Source: Enterococcus sp. ZJ1622 (GTDB lineage Bacteria; Bacillota; Bacilli; Lactobacillales; Enterococcaceae). From it: a stretch of 64,000 nt of DNA. The translations under genes and the position numbers were made by a program. Positions 1-8,271 of this stretch are shown in pieces. The stretch's first letter is position 1, and every line of letters starts with the position of its first letter. Location of the stretch: positions 186,001 through 250,000 of the forward strand of contig NZ_JAAKDW010000001.1 of NCBI RefSeq assembly GCF_011038845.1, given 5' to 3'. The notes beneath the pieces are model-generated. The model worked only from the letters and a program-made list of their open reading frames with translations, was not told the origin of the DNA and ran no database searches.

Positions 1-39
1 TTCTAGTCGATCAATGATTGTGTTCATCCAATATTTCAT
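1..39 (-). CDS. Start of an unidentified gene, cut by the window edge
   Basis: Reading leftward from an ATG at 39, thirteen codons (MKYWMNTIIDRLE) stay open to the window edge. A GAGGG ribosome-binding site sits just upstream on the minus strand. It is divergent from the Crp-family regulator at 232, so the two share the intergenic region and possibly the PrfA-type box at 131-144. Too little is present to name a product. Confidence 0.5.
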   Translation of the reverse strand, partial: MKYWMNTIIDRLE

Positions 40-130
40 GTTTTTTCCCTCTATTCTTAAAAGATTTTACTTCCGCAGTATAACGAAAAGAAAAAGGAAG
101 GAAAATCACACTGGTAGTAACAAATAGTAC

Positions 131-144
131 TTAACAAATGTTAA
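131..144. promoter_or_regulatory. Perfect PrfA/Ers-type operator
   Basis: TTAACAAATGTTAA is a perfect 14-bp palindrome and fits the Listeria PrfA-box consensus TTAACANNTGTTAA exactly. Its complementary strand contains AACATTTGTT, close to the box proposed for enterococcal Ers. It lies between the divergent starts at 39 and 232, next to a gene encoding a PrfA/Ers-like protein, which suggests autoregulation and control of the divergent gene. Confidence 0.7.
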
Positions 145-231
145 TATCATTAGTAAAATACCTATGGACTTTAAAAAGTCTAAAAGTCTTGTATGATTTT
201 TTTAGATGAAAGTTTGGATGGGGGAGCATCA

Positions 232-888
232 TTGGATAGTACAGTATTAAAGGAATACTTGGAAAAGAATGATTTTCCAATCATACGGAAAGGGTATCGC
301 AAATATTTGACATTCGAAGGGATGGAAGATTCGCATACGTATATCCTGAAAGAAGGAACGGTAAAAGCTAGTGTCATCTCGAATGACGGGAGAGAATTCA
401 ATCTTCGGTACATCAAAGACCTCGAGATCGTCTCTCTTTTAAAAGATGAATATTCACAATTCATCGATTCACCGTATAATATCCGGGTAGAATCGGAATA
501 TGCAGAATTTTATCGGATCAATCGTGTCAGATTTTGGCAAAATATCAATGAGGATCCCAAATTACAGCATTATGTAAAAGAGTATTATCGTTATCGCTTG
601 CTGTATTCGATGAAAAAAATGCAGCAGATGCTATTGAACGGGAAGCTTGGCGCTGTATGTACTCAGTTATATGAACTATATGATTTATTCGGCGTACGAA
701 CTGATGAGGGGCTGCTGATTGATTTCGTGATCACCAACGAAGAAATCGCGAAATTCTGCGGGATCTCAACAGCAAGCAGTGTCAGCCGGATTTTGAAACA
801 ATTGAAAAAAAGCGGGATCATCAAGGTAAAAGATCACCACATCATTATCACGAATATGGATCTCTTAGAAGACAATATTATTTTTTGA
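232..888 (+). CDS. PrfA/Ers-like Crp/Fnr-family transcriptional regulator
   Basis: This is a Crp/Fnr-fold regulator: an N-terminal cyclic-nucleotide-binding-like beta roll (about residues 15-110), a long dimer helix, and a C-terminal winged helix with the recognition segment ISTASSVSRILKQLKK (near residue 180). The length (218 aa) and sequence resemble Listeria PrfA and the enterococcal stress/virulence regulator Ers. I chose TTG at 232 because GGGGGAG lies at a good distance before it; the ATG at 193 has no ribosome-binding site. The gene is monocistronic, with a PrfA-type box about 90 bp upstream and a hairpin terminator downstream. The effector and targets are not visible; residues needed for cAMP binding are not evident, as in PrfA. 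Confidence 0.8.
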   Translation: MDSTVLKEYLEKNDFPIIRKGYRKYLTFEGMEDSHTYILKEGTVKASVISNDGREFNLRYIKDLEIVSLLKDEYSQFIDSPYNIRVESEYAEFYRINRVRFWQNINEDPKLQHYVKEYYRYRLLYSMKKMQQMLLNGKLGAVCTQLYELYDLFGVRTDEGLLIDFVITNEEIAKFCGISTASSVSRILKQLKKSGIIKVKDHHIIITNMDLLEDNIIF

Positions 889-927
889 TATTTTTTATGA
901 AATAAGGATATGAATTATAGAACAAAA

Positions 928-978
928 GGGTACACGGCAAGACTTGACGTAACAAAAGTCCTGTCGTGTATCCTTTTT
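928..978. terminator. Hairpin terminator between convergent genes
   Basis: Imperfect 18-bp arms at 928-945 and 956-973 are followed by TTTTT. It can serve the Crp-family gene on the plus strand and the PTS gene arriving from the right. Confidence 0.7.
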
Positions 979-1047
979 CTAATACATAGTGTTCGAGTAA
1001 CTGACCCTTGGCATTAGTTCAGAACGAAGGGCTCCTTTCACAACCTC
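979..1047 (-). repeat. Short copy of the GAGGTTGTGA intergenic repeat
   Basis: On the minus strand it starts with GAGGTTGTGA (1047-1038) and ends with CGAACACTATGTATTAG (995-979). This end matches 13 of 17 bases of the end of the larger repeat at 13473-13489 (GGAACACCGTGTATCAG). The middle of the longer unit is missing, so it looks like an internally deleted copy. Confidence 0.45.
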
Positions 1048-1066
1048 ATTCTTGCCATGGTTTTTT

Positions 1067-2413
1067 TTAGACAGCCGATTCTGTTTGTTCTGATACGACG
1101 GTTTGATCAAAGGTTTGTTTTTCGATATCTGCTGCGTGTTCTTTTGCCAATTCGTTTTTATCATAGATTTTTACGAATGGATAATACATGAAAACAGATA
1201 AAATAATCAGCAAGACATTCAATACAGCCGCCCGCCAGTCACCGCCAGTGGCAAGATATGCGCCGATCGGTCCCGGCAATGTCCAAGGTGCCGTGATCGT
1301 CACTGCACTGACTAATCCTAATTTTGTTGCAAACCAAGCAATCGTTGCACAGACCATCGGAGCAAAGATAAATGGGATGATCAATGTCGGATTCAAGACG
1401 ATCGGTACACCGAAAATCACTGGTTCATTGATATTGAAAATCGAAGGCGTGATGATCGCTTTCCCAAGTTTCGAAGCATATTTTGATTTTGCGGTAAAAG
1501 CAAGTAGAATAGCTAGACCAATCGTACAGCCAGCGCCACCGATCCAAACAAACCATTGATAAAAAGGCTCAGCAGCGATATTCGGCAATGCTTCGCCTGC
1601 AGCGGCCGCAGTTGTATTTGATTCCAGGATCTGTAACCACAAAGGACGCGCTAATGAACCAATGATCGAAACGCCATGGATTCCGAAAGCCCAGAAAAAA
1701 GTGATCATGAAAATCAAAAGCAAGACACTAGGTAATGTATCCGTCGCGCTGATCAGGGGACTCACGATCTTTGAGACAGCTGTATGCCAATCAAAGCCGA
1801 TATAATAGCTGATAGTAGCCATAACTAAAATTACGATCAGCGTCGGGGTAAGGGATTCAAATGAACGAGCGACAGCCGGCGGAACTTGTTCTGGCATAGT
1901 GATCTTGAATCTTGACTTGTCGGTCATGCGATAGACCTCGACGGCAAAGATCGAAGTGATGATCCCAACAAACATCCCGCCGCCTCCTAGATTCGCCATG
2001 GGAAGCACAAAGCCGGAAGTACCAGCTGCATCTGCGGCTTCTAAAGGAATATTGACCGGAACAAAAGTCAGTAAAAAAGCAATCGTTGCTAAAATCCCGC
2101 CAGACACGACATCAAGCTTATAGGTCTTTGCTAAGCTAGCACCGATCCCAAATGTCGCATAAAGAGACATGATGAACATCGTCATGCGATAAGGAAGTAA
2201 AATAGTCGCCGCGTGTTCCGATAAGAATTGATAGATCCGAAAGCTTTGAGGTAAGGGCGGAAAAGCAATGATCAAGAAAAAAGAACCGACGATAATCAAT
2301 GGAAGCGTAGCAATAATCCCGTCACGAATCGCTCGTAGATGCCGCTGGTTCGCGATTTTTGCCATAGGCCCCGCTAAATGTGTTTCAATGAAATCTGTAA
2401 ATTTTGTTAACAT
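1067..2413 (-). CDS. PTS EIIC, lactose/cellobiose family
   Basis: This is a 448-aa polytopic membrane permease of the PTS lactose/cellobiose EIIC family (CelB/LicC type), which moves a beta-glucoside or disaccharide during phosphotransfer. It begins MLTKFTDFIETHLAGPMAKI, as is usual for the family, and shows about ten hydrophobic segments plus the conserved late region FNINEPVIFGVPIVLNP. The ATG at 2413 has AAAGGGG seven bases upstream. No EIIA or EIIB gene lies beside it, so it probably borrows partners encoded elsewhere. It is the second gene of a two-gene operon with the small membrane protein at 2439. The exact sugar cannot be read from the sequence. Confidence 0.88.
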   Translation of the reverse strand: MLTKFTDFIETHLAGPMAKIANQRHLRAIRDGIIATLPLIIVGSFFLIIAFPPLPQSFRIYQFLSEHAATILLPYRMTMFIMSLYATFGIGASLAKTYKLDVVSGGILATIAFLLTFVPVNIPLEAADAAGTSGFVLPMANLGGGGMFVGIITSIFAVEVYRMTDKSRFKITMPEQVPPAVARSFESLTPTLIVILVMATISYYIGFDWHTAVSKIVSPLISATDTLPSVLLLIFMITFFWAFGIHGVSIIGSLARPLWLQILESNTTAAAAGEALPNIAAEPFYQWFVWIGGAGCTIGLAILLAFTAKSKYASKLGKAIITPSIFNINEPVIFGVPIVLNPTLIIPFIFAPMVCATIAWFATKLGLVSAVTITAPWTLPGPIGAYLATGGDWRAAVLNVLLIILSVFMYYPFVKIYDKNELAKEHAADIEKQTFDQTVVSEQTESAV

Positions 2414-2438
2414 ACCAACACCCCTTTATCCAAATAGA

Positions 2439-2741
2439 TTAAAAAACAATACCTTGATAAAGCCAAAGATAAGCCAAGCCCATAAGAACAAGTGACTCAG
2501 CTGAGAATGTAAGAATGAATCCCCGACTCATCCCTTTTTCCGTACGAATGAAATAGTGATTGATCGACAGCACAGCCGCCAGACTAGCTGGTAGAAAAAG
2601 CAGCATCCCTAAGCGGAAATCCCAATGCATCAAATAAAAAAGATACGGGATAAAGACTCCGCTGATGAGACAGGCGATCAGAAACAAAGCGGCAGCTTTA
2701 AACCCAAACAAAGGCGATATTTCTTCTGTTTTCCTTTCCAT
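2439..2741 (-). CDS. Small three-TM membrane protein, unknown function
   Basis: This 100-aa protein has three hydrophobic stretches (about residues 14-38, 42-60 and 74-97) joined by short charged loops. I do not recognise a family. It has a strong AAGGAGG ribosome-binding site, lies 25 bp upstream of the EIIC gene on the same strand, and follows a promoter with a cre-like site, so it should be co-expressed with the permease. Such small proteins upstream of PTS permeases sometimes act as accessory factors, but that is inference. Confidence 0.75.
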   Translation of the reverse strand: MERKTEEISPLFGFKAAALFLIACLISGVFIPYLFYLMHWDFRLGMLLFLPASLAAVLSINHYFIRTEKGMSRGFILTFSAESLVLMGLAYLWLYQGIVF

Positions 2742-2760
2742 TTTTCTTCCTCCTTTAAAA

Positions 2761-2775
2761 TCAAACGCTTACAAA
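2761..2775 (-). promoter_or_regulatory. cre-like catabolite-repression site over the transcription start
   Basis: Minus-strand TTGTAAGCGTTTGA matches the first two thirds of the CcpA cre consensus (TGnAAnCGnT core) with mismatches at the far end. It covers the start site expected from the promoter at 2780-2807, a position typical for repression of sugar-uptake genes. Confidence 0.5.
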
Positions 2776-2779
2776 AATA

Positions 2780-2807
2780 AGTATACAGGTAAGAAATCAA
2801 AAATCAA
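2780..2807 (-). promoter_or_regulatory. Promoter of the EIIC operon
   Basis: On the minus strand, TTGATT and TATACT (2785-2780) are separated by 16 bp, with a predicted start near 2773, about 30 bp before the first gene. Confidence 0.55.
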
Positions 2808-2922
2808 ACGATATTTGAAATTTAGGTAATTTTATTTCTAGTTTGTTTGGAATCTAATTGATTTAAAAAAGTAGGGCACCGAGATTTATCAGAACCCAAA
2901 ATGTTTCAATACAAAAAGAAGA

Positions 2923-2949
2923 GGTTGTGATAAACAGCTTATCACAACC
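2923..2949. terminator. GGTTGTGATAA hairpin terminator
   Basis: Perfect 11-bp arms GGTTGTGATAA (2923-2933) and TTATCACAACC (2939-2949) enclose a 5-base loop. On the minus strand a T-rich run follows, so it ends the operon coming from 6272. The stem carries the same GGTTGTGA sequence seen in the intergenic repeats. Confidence 0.8.
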
Positions 2950-2988
2950 CCGTTCTATTTTTTTGTTTTCATTGATCAGAAGCTTGAC

Positions 2989-3786
2989 TTAAAAACTCCG
3001 TCCGCCTCCGCCGAATGTTCCGCCTCCGCTGGAATGGGTCGTACTCCCGCCACCTCCGCTTCCTGGCGGCGGACTTTTAGGGATACGTCTTGTCGTCACG
3101 AAGGAATTGGTTAAACGATCTGTTCTATCCGTCAGTTTCATACTTGATTTTTCACGAAATGGATATTTGTACGTACCTGATTTTAACTGGTAGCGAGAGA
3201 CAGTGATTGTATAGAACAGGACACTTAGGATGAGAGCTAAGATAAGCGCAATTACGATCTCTGTCGTAGTCAGCACCTTGTATCGAGTGATTTTTCCCGT
3301 TTCTTCATCGACACGATAATGTCCGCCAGGTACGCCAGCTTCCACATACTCTGCAGTTTTCGTCAGGTAAGCCTGAGCTGCTTCAAAATAAGCCGCATTC
3401 GTCATTTGATCGTATACATCATCGAGAACAGCGTCGATCCGCTTGTCTGTTAAATAATCGATCATATTCCCGGAAGTCGAAATATAGATTTCGCGCTGAG
3501 ACATATCCATCAGCAGCACAGAGCCGTTGTTGTCATTCCCAATTGCTTCCCGCAAATAATCATCAGCAAAATCTCTCGGCTCCTCTGTATTGGAAGTGGT
3601 AGTCACGATAAAGACTTGGCCTTTGATTTTTTGATTCAAAGTTTGCGCTTGCTGTTCTAAGGATTGGATCTGATCAGTCGTGAAAAGTCCTGCTTCGTCA
3701 TTGACTGTTGCCGTTGCTGCATGGGCAGCAGATGGAAAACAAAAACTTGCCATCAGGAAGAGAAAAAAGAAAAAATGTTTTTTCAT
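2989..3786 (-). CDS. TPM-domain membrane protein (YgcG/YdjH-like)
   Basis: This 265-aa protein has an N-terminal signal peptide (residues 1-23, ending AHA), an extracytoplasmic TPM domain (about 27-150) starting VNDEAGLFTTDQIQSLEQQA, one transmembrane helix (about 176-196) and a Gly/Ser-rich C-terminus ending GGGTFGGGGRSF, the standard layout of YgcG-type proteins. TPM domains were first annotated as phosphatases and are linked to photosystem or membrane-protein quality control; the activity here is unproven. Its ATG overlaps the end of the upstream zinc-ribbon gene by 4 bp (ATGA), implying translational coupling. B. subtilis YdjH is the closest arrangement I know. Confidence 0.85.
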   Translation of the reverse strand: MKKHFFFFLFLMASFCFPSAAHAATATVNDEAGLFTTDQIQSLEQQAQTLNQKIKGQVFIVTTTSNTEEPRDFADDYLREAIGNDNNGSVLLMDMSQREIYISTSGNMIDYLTDKRIDAVLDDVYDQMTNAAYFEAAQAYLTKTAEYVEAGVPGGHYRVDEETGKITRYKVLTTTEIVIALILALILSVLFYTITVSRYQLKSGTYKYPFREKSSMKLTDRTDRLTNSFVTTRRIPKSPPPGSGGGGSTTHSSGGGTFGGGGRSF

Positions 3787-5000
3787 ATCAGATACCCTCC
3801 GATCATAAAGAGGATCGCTAGAACAGCGAAGATGCCAAAAGCGGTCAAGCCAAGTTTTTTATGACTGATTGGCAGGACACCGCTGACTTTTCCCGTCTGA
3901 CCATTCATTGCATAGTAATACACTTTTTTGCTTGAGTCATTGCTGCGATAAGTAACTAGCCAGACTGGCAAAAGGACATATTCATTCGTTTCACTTGTGA
4001 TGTCAGCAGAAGTCCGGACACCCGTCAATGTCGTGTAGCCGTTTGCCGTGTCTTTCAGCAGTTTTTCGGAGTAGTCTCTTAATTCAGCCTGTACTTGTGA
4101 CTTGATCGCTTCGTATTCGATATCACGTTTTTCTGCCTGGAAACCTGCTAGATACTGGCTTTTGAAATCGATCGCTTTGTTCAGCGGGAAGGGCTGGACG
4201 CCTTCGACCATTTTCTGCTGGGTATTTTTGGATAAGGCATTTTTGACAAGCTCCTTGAAGGAAAGATTCCCTTCTCTCGATACTGCATATTGCTTAGTCT
4301 CGGTATATTCGATATCCCCTACACGCCAGATCCGGATCACTGTCCCGTTGGCTTGCAAAGCGCCTTCGACCTGAGCATCGGTTGCCCAGTAAGGGAAGTA
4401 GACGCCAGTTAATTTGTCGATCTGGTCTTTGTTGAAGAAGGCTTTGGGAACAAACCATTTCTTTTTTGTCCATGCTAAAAATTTCTCGACTGCTTCTTCT
4501 TTTTCGATCGCAAAAGGGAGGACCTTGTTTGGCAAAAATTCTCCACTCAAACGTCCAGACAGTACGACCGGGTTGTGGCAATAATAACAATAAGTTGCAG
4601 CAGTAGTCGCATCAGTGACGATTTCTGCACCACAGTTGGGGCAAAGGAAGAGATCCATCGCCGCTTCCTTGCCAACTGTTTCATCAGCTGTATCTGAAAA
4701 ACCGCCTGCTTCATCAAACGCTTTTCGTTCAGCCTCATCCATTTCAGCAAGCTGTTCTTCCGCTGTGAAAGTGAAGTCATCTTCTTGGTTTGTAGTGGGT
4801 TCTGTCGTTTTCGTTGTCTCGTTTGTTTCTTTTGACTCTTGATCTGATACGCCTCGAGCTTCCTTTTGTTGCTGCTCATAGAGACTGACTTCTTCTTCGG
4901 TATAGATATTCAAACAGTATTCGCAATGAAACTTTTGGTCTTTGGGATCAAAGGTCAAAGGCCCCCCGCAATTTGGACATTTATGTGTAAGGACATCCAT
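3783..5000 (-). CDS. Zinc-ribbon membrane protein (YdjG-like)
   Basis: The product has two zinc ribbons: CPNCGGPLTF...FHCEYC at the very N-terminus and CPNCGAEIV...TYCYYC near residue 117. Between them is an acidic, Thr/Glu-rich linker. A mixed globular region follows, and a single hydrophobic helix (LTAFGIFAVLAILFMIGGYLI) ends the protein, so it should be anchored with its bulk in the cytoplasm. I prefer ATG at 5000 (405 aa), about 10 bases after AAAGG; a GTG at 5009 would lie almost inside the ribosome-binding site. It is the middle gene of an SPFH/zinc-ribbon/TPM operon matching B. subtilis ydjI, ydjG and ydjH in content. Function unknown. Confidence 0.8.
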   Translation of the reverse strand: MDVLTHKCPNCGGPLTFDPKDQKFHCEYCLNIYTEEEVSLYEQQQKEARGVSDQESKETNETTKTTEPTTNQEDDFTFTAEEQLAEMDEAERKAFDEAGGFSDTADETVGKEAAMDLFLCPNCGAEIVTDATTAATYCYYCHNPVVLSGRLSGEFLPNKVLPFAIEKEEAVEKFLAWTKKKWFVPKAFFNKDQIDKLTGVYFPYWATDAQVEGALQANGTVIRIWRVGDIEYTETKQYAVSREGNLSFKELVKNALSKNTQQKMVEGVQPFPLNKAIDFKSQYLAGFQAEKRDIEYEAIKSQVQAELRDYSEKLLKDTANGYTTLTGVRTSADITSETNEYVLLPVWLVTYRSNDSSKKVYYYAMNGQTGKVSGVLPISHKKLGLTAFGIFAVLAILFMIGGYLI

Positions 5001-5024
5001 CAGCTGCACACCTTTCTCAACAGA

Positions 5025-6272
5025 TTAATCGACTGGAATACCTTTGAATGGTTTTCCGCAATTTGGACAGAATTTAGGGATGCCATTTGAAAGATCCACG
5101 ATCTCATTACATTCACTGCAGCGCATTTGTAATTTTGGCTGTGCGTTTTCGACAGGTTTTGCAGCTCCGCAGTTCGAACAGAATTTTCCGGAATTCTCAG
5201 TTCCACAGACAGGGCAGGTCCAAGTATCAGAGTTGCCTTGAGCGGTTTGCTGATTTTGCTTTTCTGCCTGCTGCTTGATTTGTTCTTGGTTATTTTGTGC
5301 TGCTTGTGAAAGATAAGAGCCATTTGCATTCATGCCCATGCCGACACCCATGAAGCCTGTCATCGCGCCACCCTCATTTTTTCCGGCAGCTTCCATTCCT
5401 CGTGCAATCGAACCTTGGACATAGCCTTCTCGTACGCTTGGATCACCAAGCATGGCACCTTCGTTACGCATATTGATTAGTTTCACTGAATCATCGGTGT
5501 AAGAAATGCTGGCAACCGCAACCGATACGATCTCCATCCCGCGAAGCTCACGCCAGGATTCATCTAAAGCTGTGTCCATGTATTTGCTCAATTCCAAGCT
5601 TTTTGAAGGAACATAGGAGATCCGTTGTCCATCTGCGGACATCTGGTTGATCGCAGATTGTAAAGCAGTCAAGAATTCTGCCAGATATTGTTCGTTGATA
5701 TCCGAGATTTCTACTTGTGTCTTGTTTTTAGGGATCGCGTTCGTATAGAACAAGATCGGGTCAACGATATGGATAGAATAAGTTCCATGGGCCCGTAAGA
5801 ACAATTCAGCATTGTAGAAGTTGTCGAAATAATTCAATGGCGCACTCGTACCGAATTTGATTCCTTTGACTTCTTGCAGATTGATGTAAAAAACCTGTTG
5901 TTTCTGCGGTGTCACACCGCCGAATTTAAAACGGTCGAATGTTTCTGCGATGGCTTCTTTCAACGTGCCGTTGAACATGGAAGGTGCTGCATCGTTTTTG
6001 ATGGTATAGTAGCCTTCTTCTGCGGTATAATCAATGATTTTCCCGCCGTCGACAAGAAGCATCATCATATTCGGATACACATGGACGACTGTTCCGTCAG
6101 TTAAGACATCGTCTGTCCCTTTTCGATTGGAACCGCGTTTGTCATCTTTGCGGACCTTGACACCTTTTGTCATAACCGTCGTGTCACTCATATTGTCCGG
6201 TTCGATCACCTCAAGCCACTGATCTGCCAGGCCGCCGCCAATCATACTTGTTGCTGCTTTGATAAGACCCAT
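5025..6272 (-). CDS. SPFH-domain protein with C-terminal zinc ribbons (YdjI-like)
   Basis: The product (415 aa) starts MGLIKAATSMIGGGLADQW, as in the YdjI family formerly called virion core protein. The first 300 residues are the SPFH-like region; a Gly/Met-rich, Gln-rich linker follows (about 300-355), then two zinc ribbons (CPVCGTENSGKFCSNCG and CSECNEIVD...KFCPNCG). ATG at 6272 follows AAGGAGG at an ideal distance; an upstream in-frame start at 6305 has none. In B. subtilis YdjI partners with PspA in membrane-stress response; no pspA is near here. It is the first gene of a three-gene operon, 24 bp from the next start. A TATAAT lies at 6321-6326 on the minus strand. Confidence 0.85.
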   Translation of the reverse strand: MGLIKAATSMIGGGLADQWLEVIEPDNMSDTTVMTKGVKVRKDDKRGSNRKGTDDVLTDGTVVHVYPNMMMLLVDGGKIIDYTAEEGYYTIKNDAAPSMFNGTLKEAIAETFDRFKFGGVTPQKQQVFYINLQEVKGIKFGTSAPLNYFDNFYNAELFLRAHGTYSIHIVDPILFYTNAIPKNKTQVEISDINEQYLAEFLTALQSAINQMSADGQRISYVPSKSLELSKYMDTALDESWRELRGMEIVSVAVASISYTDDSVKLINMRNEGAMLGDPSVREGYVQGSIARGMEAAGKNEGGAMTGFMGVGMGMNANGSYLSQAAQNNQEQIKQQAEKQNQQTAQGNSDTWTCPVCGTENSGKFCSNCGAAKPVENAQPKLQMRCSECNEIVDLSNGIPKFCPNCGKPFKGIPVD

Positions 6273-6442
6273 AAAAAATTCCTCCTTCGATTGAGCTGTC
6301 GTCAATTATTTTTGTGTTTTCATTATACCATAGTAGGATTTAAAACCTCTCGGACCAAAGACGGAGTTGGCGATAAAATTGATTATTCGTTAAATACCAG
6401 AAAAAGGCGTGATGTATAGTAGTTTTTTTAGCAGAAATCACG

Positions 6443-6448
6443 TATAAT
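6443..6448 (+). promoter_or_regulatory. -10 element upstream of dnaX
   Basis: A perfect TATAAT lies 38 bp before the dnaX start. No good -35 match is visible at 16-18 bp. The minus-strand TATAAT at 6321-6326 serves the divergent SPFH operon, so both promoters fit within 180 bp. Confidence 0.5.
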
Positions 6449-6485
6449 AAAAGATAGTGAATTTTTCAAAAAGAGAGGGATCCTT

Positions 6486-8231
6486 ATGGCATATCAAGCA
6501 CTTTATCGCGTCTGGCGCTCGCAGCGCTTCGATGACATCGTTGGACAAAAAGCTGTGACACAGACATTGAAGAATGCTATCGTTTCCCACAAAACTTCTC
6601 ATGCGTACCTGTTTACGGGGCCACGCGGAACTGGGAAGACCAGTGCCGCGAAAATTTTTGCAAAAGCGATCAATTGCCCGAACAGCAAAGACGGTGAGCC
6701 GTGCAATCACTGCGAGATGTGTCAGTCGATTACAGCAGGGACACAAGAAGATGTCATTGAGATCGATGCTGCCAGCAACAACGGGGTAGAAGAGATACGA
6801 TTCATTCGGGATCGTGCGAATTATGCGCCTACTAAAGCGGCATACAAGGTCTATATCATTGATGAAGTACATATGCTTTCAACTGGGGCATTCAACGCCT
6901 TGCTGAAAACATTGGAGGAACCAAAAGAAAGTGTTATTTTCATTTTAGCTACAACAGAACCTCACAAGATCCCGGCGACGATCATTTCCAGGACACAACG
7001 CTTTGATTTCAAACGGATCAATGCATCGGATATCGTGGAACATCTTGAATTCATCTTGAAAGAAACAGACATCGCTTATGAAGAACCAGCGTTAGGGGTC
7101 ATTGCCAGAGCAGCAGAAGGCGGGATGCGGGATGCGTTGAGTATTTTGGATCAGGCTATCTCGTTCAGTGAGGGAACGATCACCTTGGATGACGCGATGC
7201 AAGTAACCGGGAGTCTGACCGATGAGATGATGAACGAATATCTCAATGCTTGCGTGAAAAAGGAAGTCCCCAAAGCGCTGGAGTCTTTGAACAAGATTTT
7301 GGCTGCTGGGAAAGAATCTCGCCGATTTTTAGAGGATCTGTTGCAGTATTGTCGTGATCTGCTGATGTATCAGCAGGCACCTAATCTCGTGACAGAACAG
7401 ACGAGTTCAGTAACTTCTGCATTCATCGAATTGTCAGAATCAGTTTCAGCAGATCAGTTGTTTCAGATGATCAATATATTAAGCGAAACGCAAAACGAGA
7501 TTCGTTTTACGAATAGTGCTACTATTTATTTAGAAGTCGCAACTGTCAAACTGGCACAGTCTTCTTCATTGCTAAGTCATCAACCAGTAAGTACGGTGGA
7601 CGATCAGCTTGTCAAGCAGCTGCAGCAAGAGATCGCCCAATTAAAAAAAGAAATCAATGCAATCAAGAAAAATGGCGTAAGCACATCAGGACCATCACAG
7701 CCGCAGCCACAGCCAGTGCATAAAAAGCAGGCAAGTACTTATCGGGTGCCGACAGAGCGTGTCTACAACGTTTTGAGAGAAGCTACCCGTCAGCACTTGA
7801 ACCATGTCAAGGAAGTCTGGGACGATCTACTGATGAGCCTGTCAGTCACGCAACGTGCGATGCTGAAAGCCAGTGAGCCAGTCGCAGCTGGTCCAACAGG
7901 GCTGGTCATCGCATTCGATTACGAGATCGTATGCCAGCGAGCGGCAAACGACGAAGATCTGAAGCTTTCTGTCCACAACAACCTTAGTCAGATGATCAAG
8001 GACTATGCACCAGAACCGGTGTATATCACGCGAGAAAGCTGGCCGGAGATCCGTAAGAGCTATTTGACCCATGTGAAAGAAGAGGGAACAGAAAACTCAT
8101 TTGCACCTGAGGAGTCTGAAGGAGAGATCGAACTGCTCCCGCAAGAGCAGGAAACATCTTCTGAAGAGACAGTGGTAGCTAAAGCGGAAGAGCTTTTTGG
8201 TACAGAATCGGTAACTGTGGTCGATGATTGA
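6486..8231 (+). CDS. dnaX: DNA polymerase III subunits gamma/tau
   Basis: This is the clamp-loader ATPase that opens the sliding clamp and organises the replisome. It has Walker A GPRGTGKTSAAK (near residue 45), a zinc-binding CPNSKDGEPCNHCEMC loop, the DEVHML Walker B and the sensor 1 region, then a clamp-loader collar and a tau-specific C-terminus (581 aa in all, usual for Firmicutes tau). AGAGAGGGATCCTT precedes the ATG. It heads dnaX-ebfC-recR. An in-frame A AAA AAA heptamer at 7643-7649 could allow a -1 frameshift to a 412-aa gamma-like form, described under findings. Confidence 0.97.
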   Translation: MAYQALYRVWRSQRFDDIVGQKAVTQTLKNAIVSHKTSHAYLFTGPRGTGKTSAAKIFAKAINCPNSKDGEPCNHCEMCQSITAGTQEDVIEIDAASNNGVEEIRFIRDRANYAPTKAAYKVYIIDEVHMLSTGAFNALLKTLEEPKESVIFILATTEPHKIPATIISRTQRFDFKRINASDIVEHLEFILKETDIAYEEPALGVIARAAEGGMRDALSILDQAISFSEGTITLDDAMQVTGSLTDEMMNEYLNACVKKEVPKALESLNKILAAGKESRRFLEDLLQYCRDLLMYQQAPNLVTEQTSSVTSAFIELSESVSADQLFQMINILSETQNEIRFTNSATIYLEVATVKLAQSSSLLSHQPVSTVDDQLVKQLQQEIAQLKKEINAIKKNGVSTSGPSQPQPQPVHKKQASTYRVPTERVYNVLREATRQHLNHVKEVWDDLLMSLSVTQRAMLKASEPVAAGPTGLVIAFDYEIVCQRAANDEDLKLSVHNNLSQMIKDYAPEPVYITRESWPEIRKSYLTHVKEEGTENSFAPEESEGEIELLPQEQETSSEETVVAKAEELFGTESVTVVDD

Positions 8232-8271
8232 ATCGACAGATAAATGAACACAAAAAAGGAGAGAGATAGAT

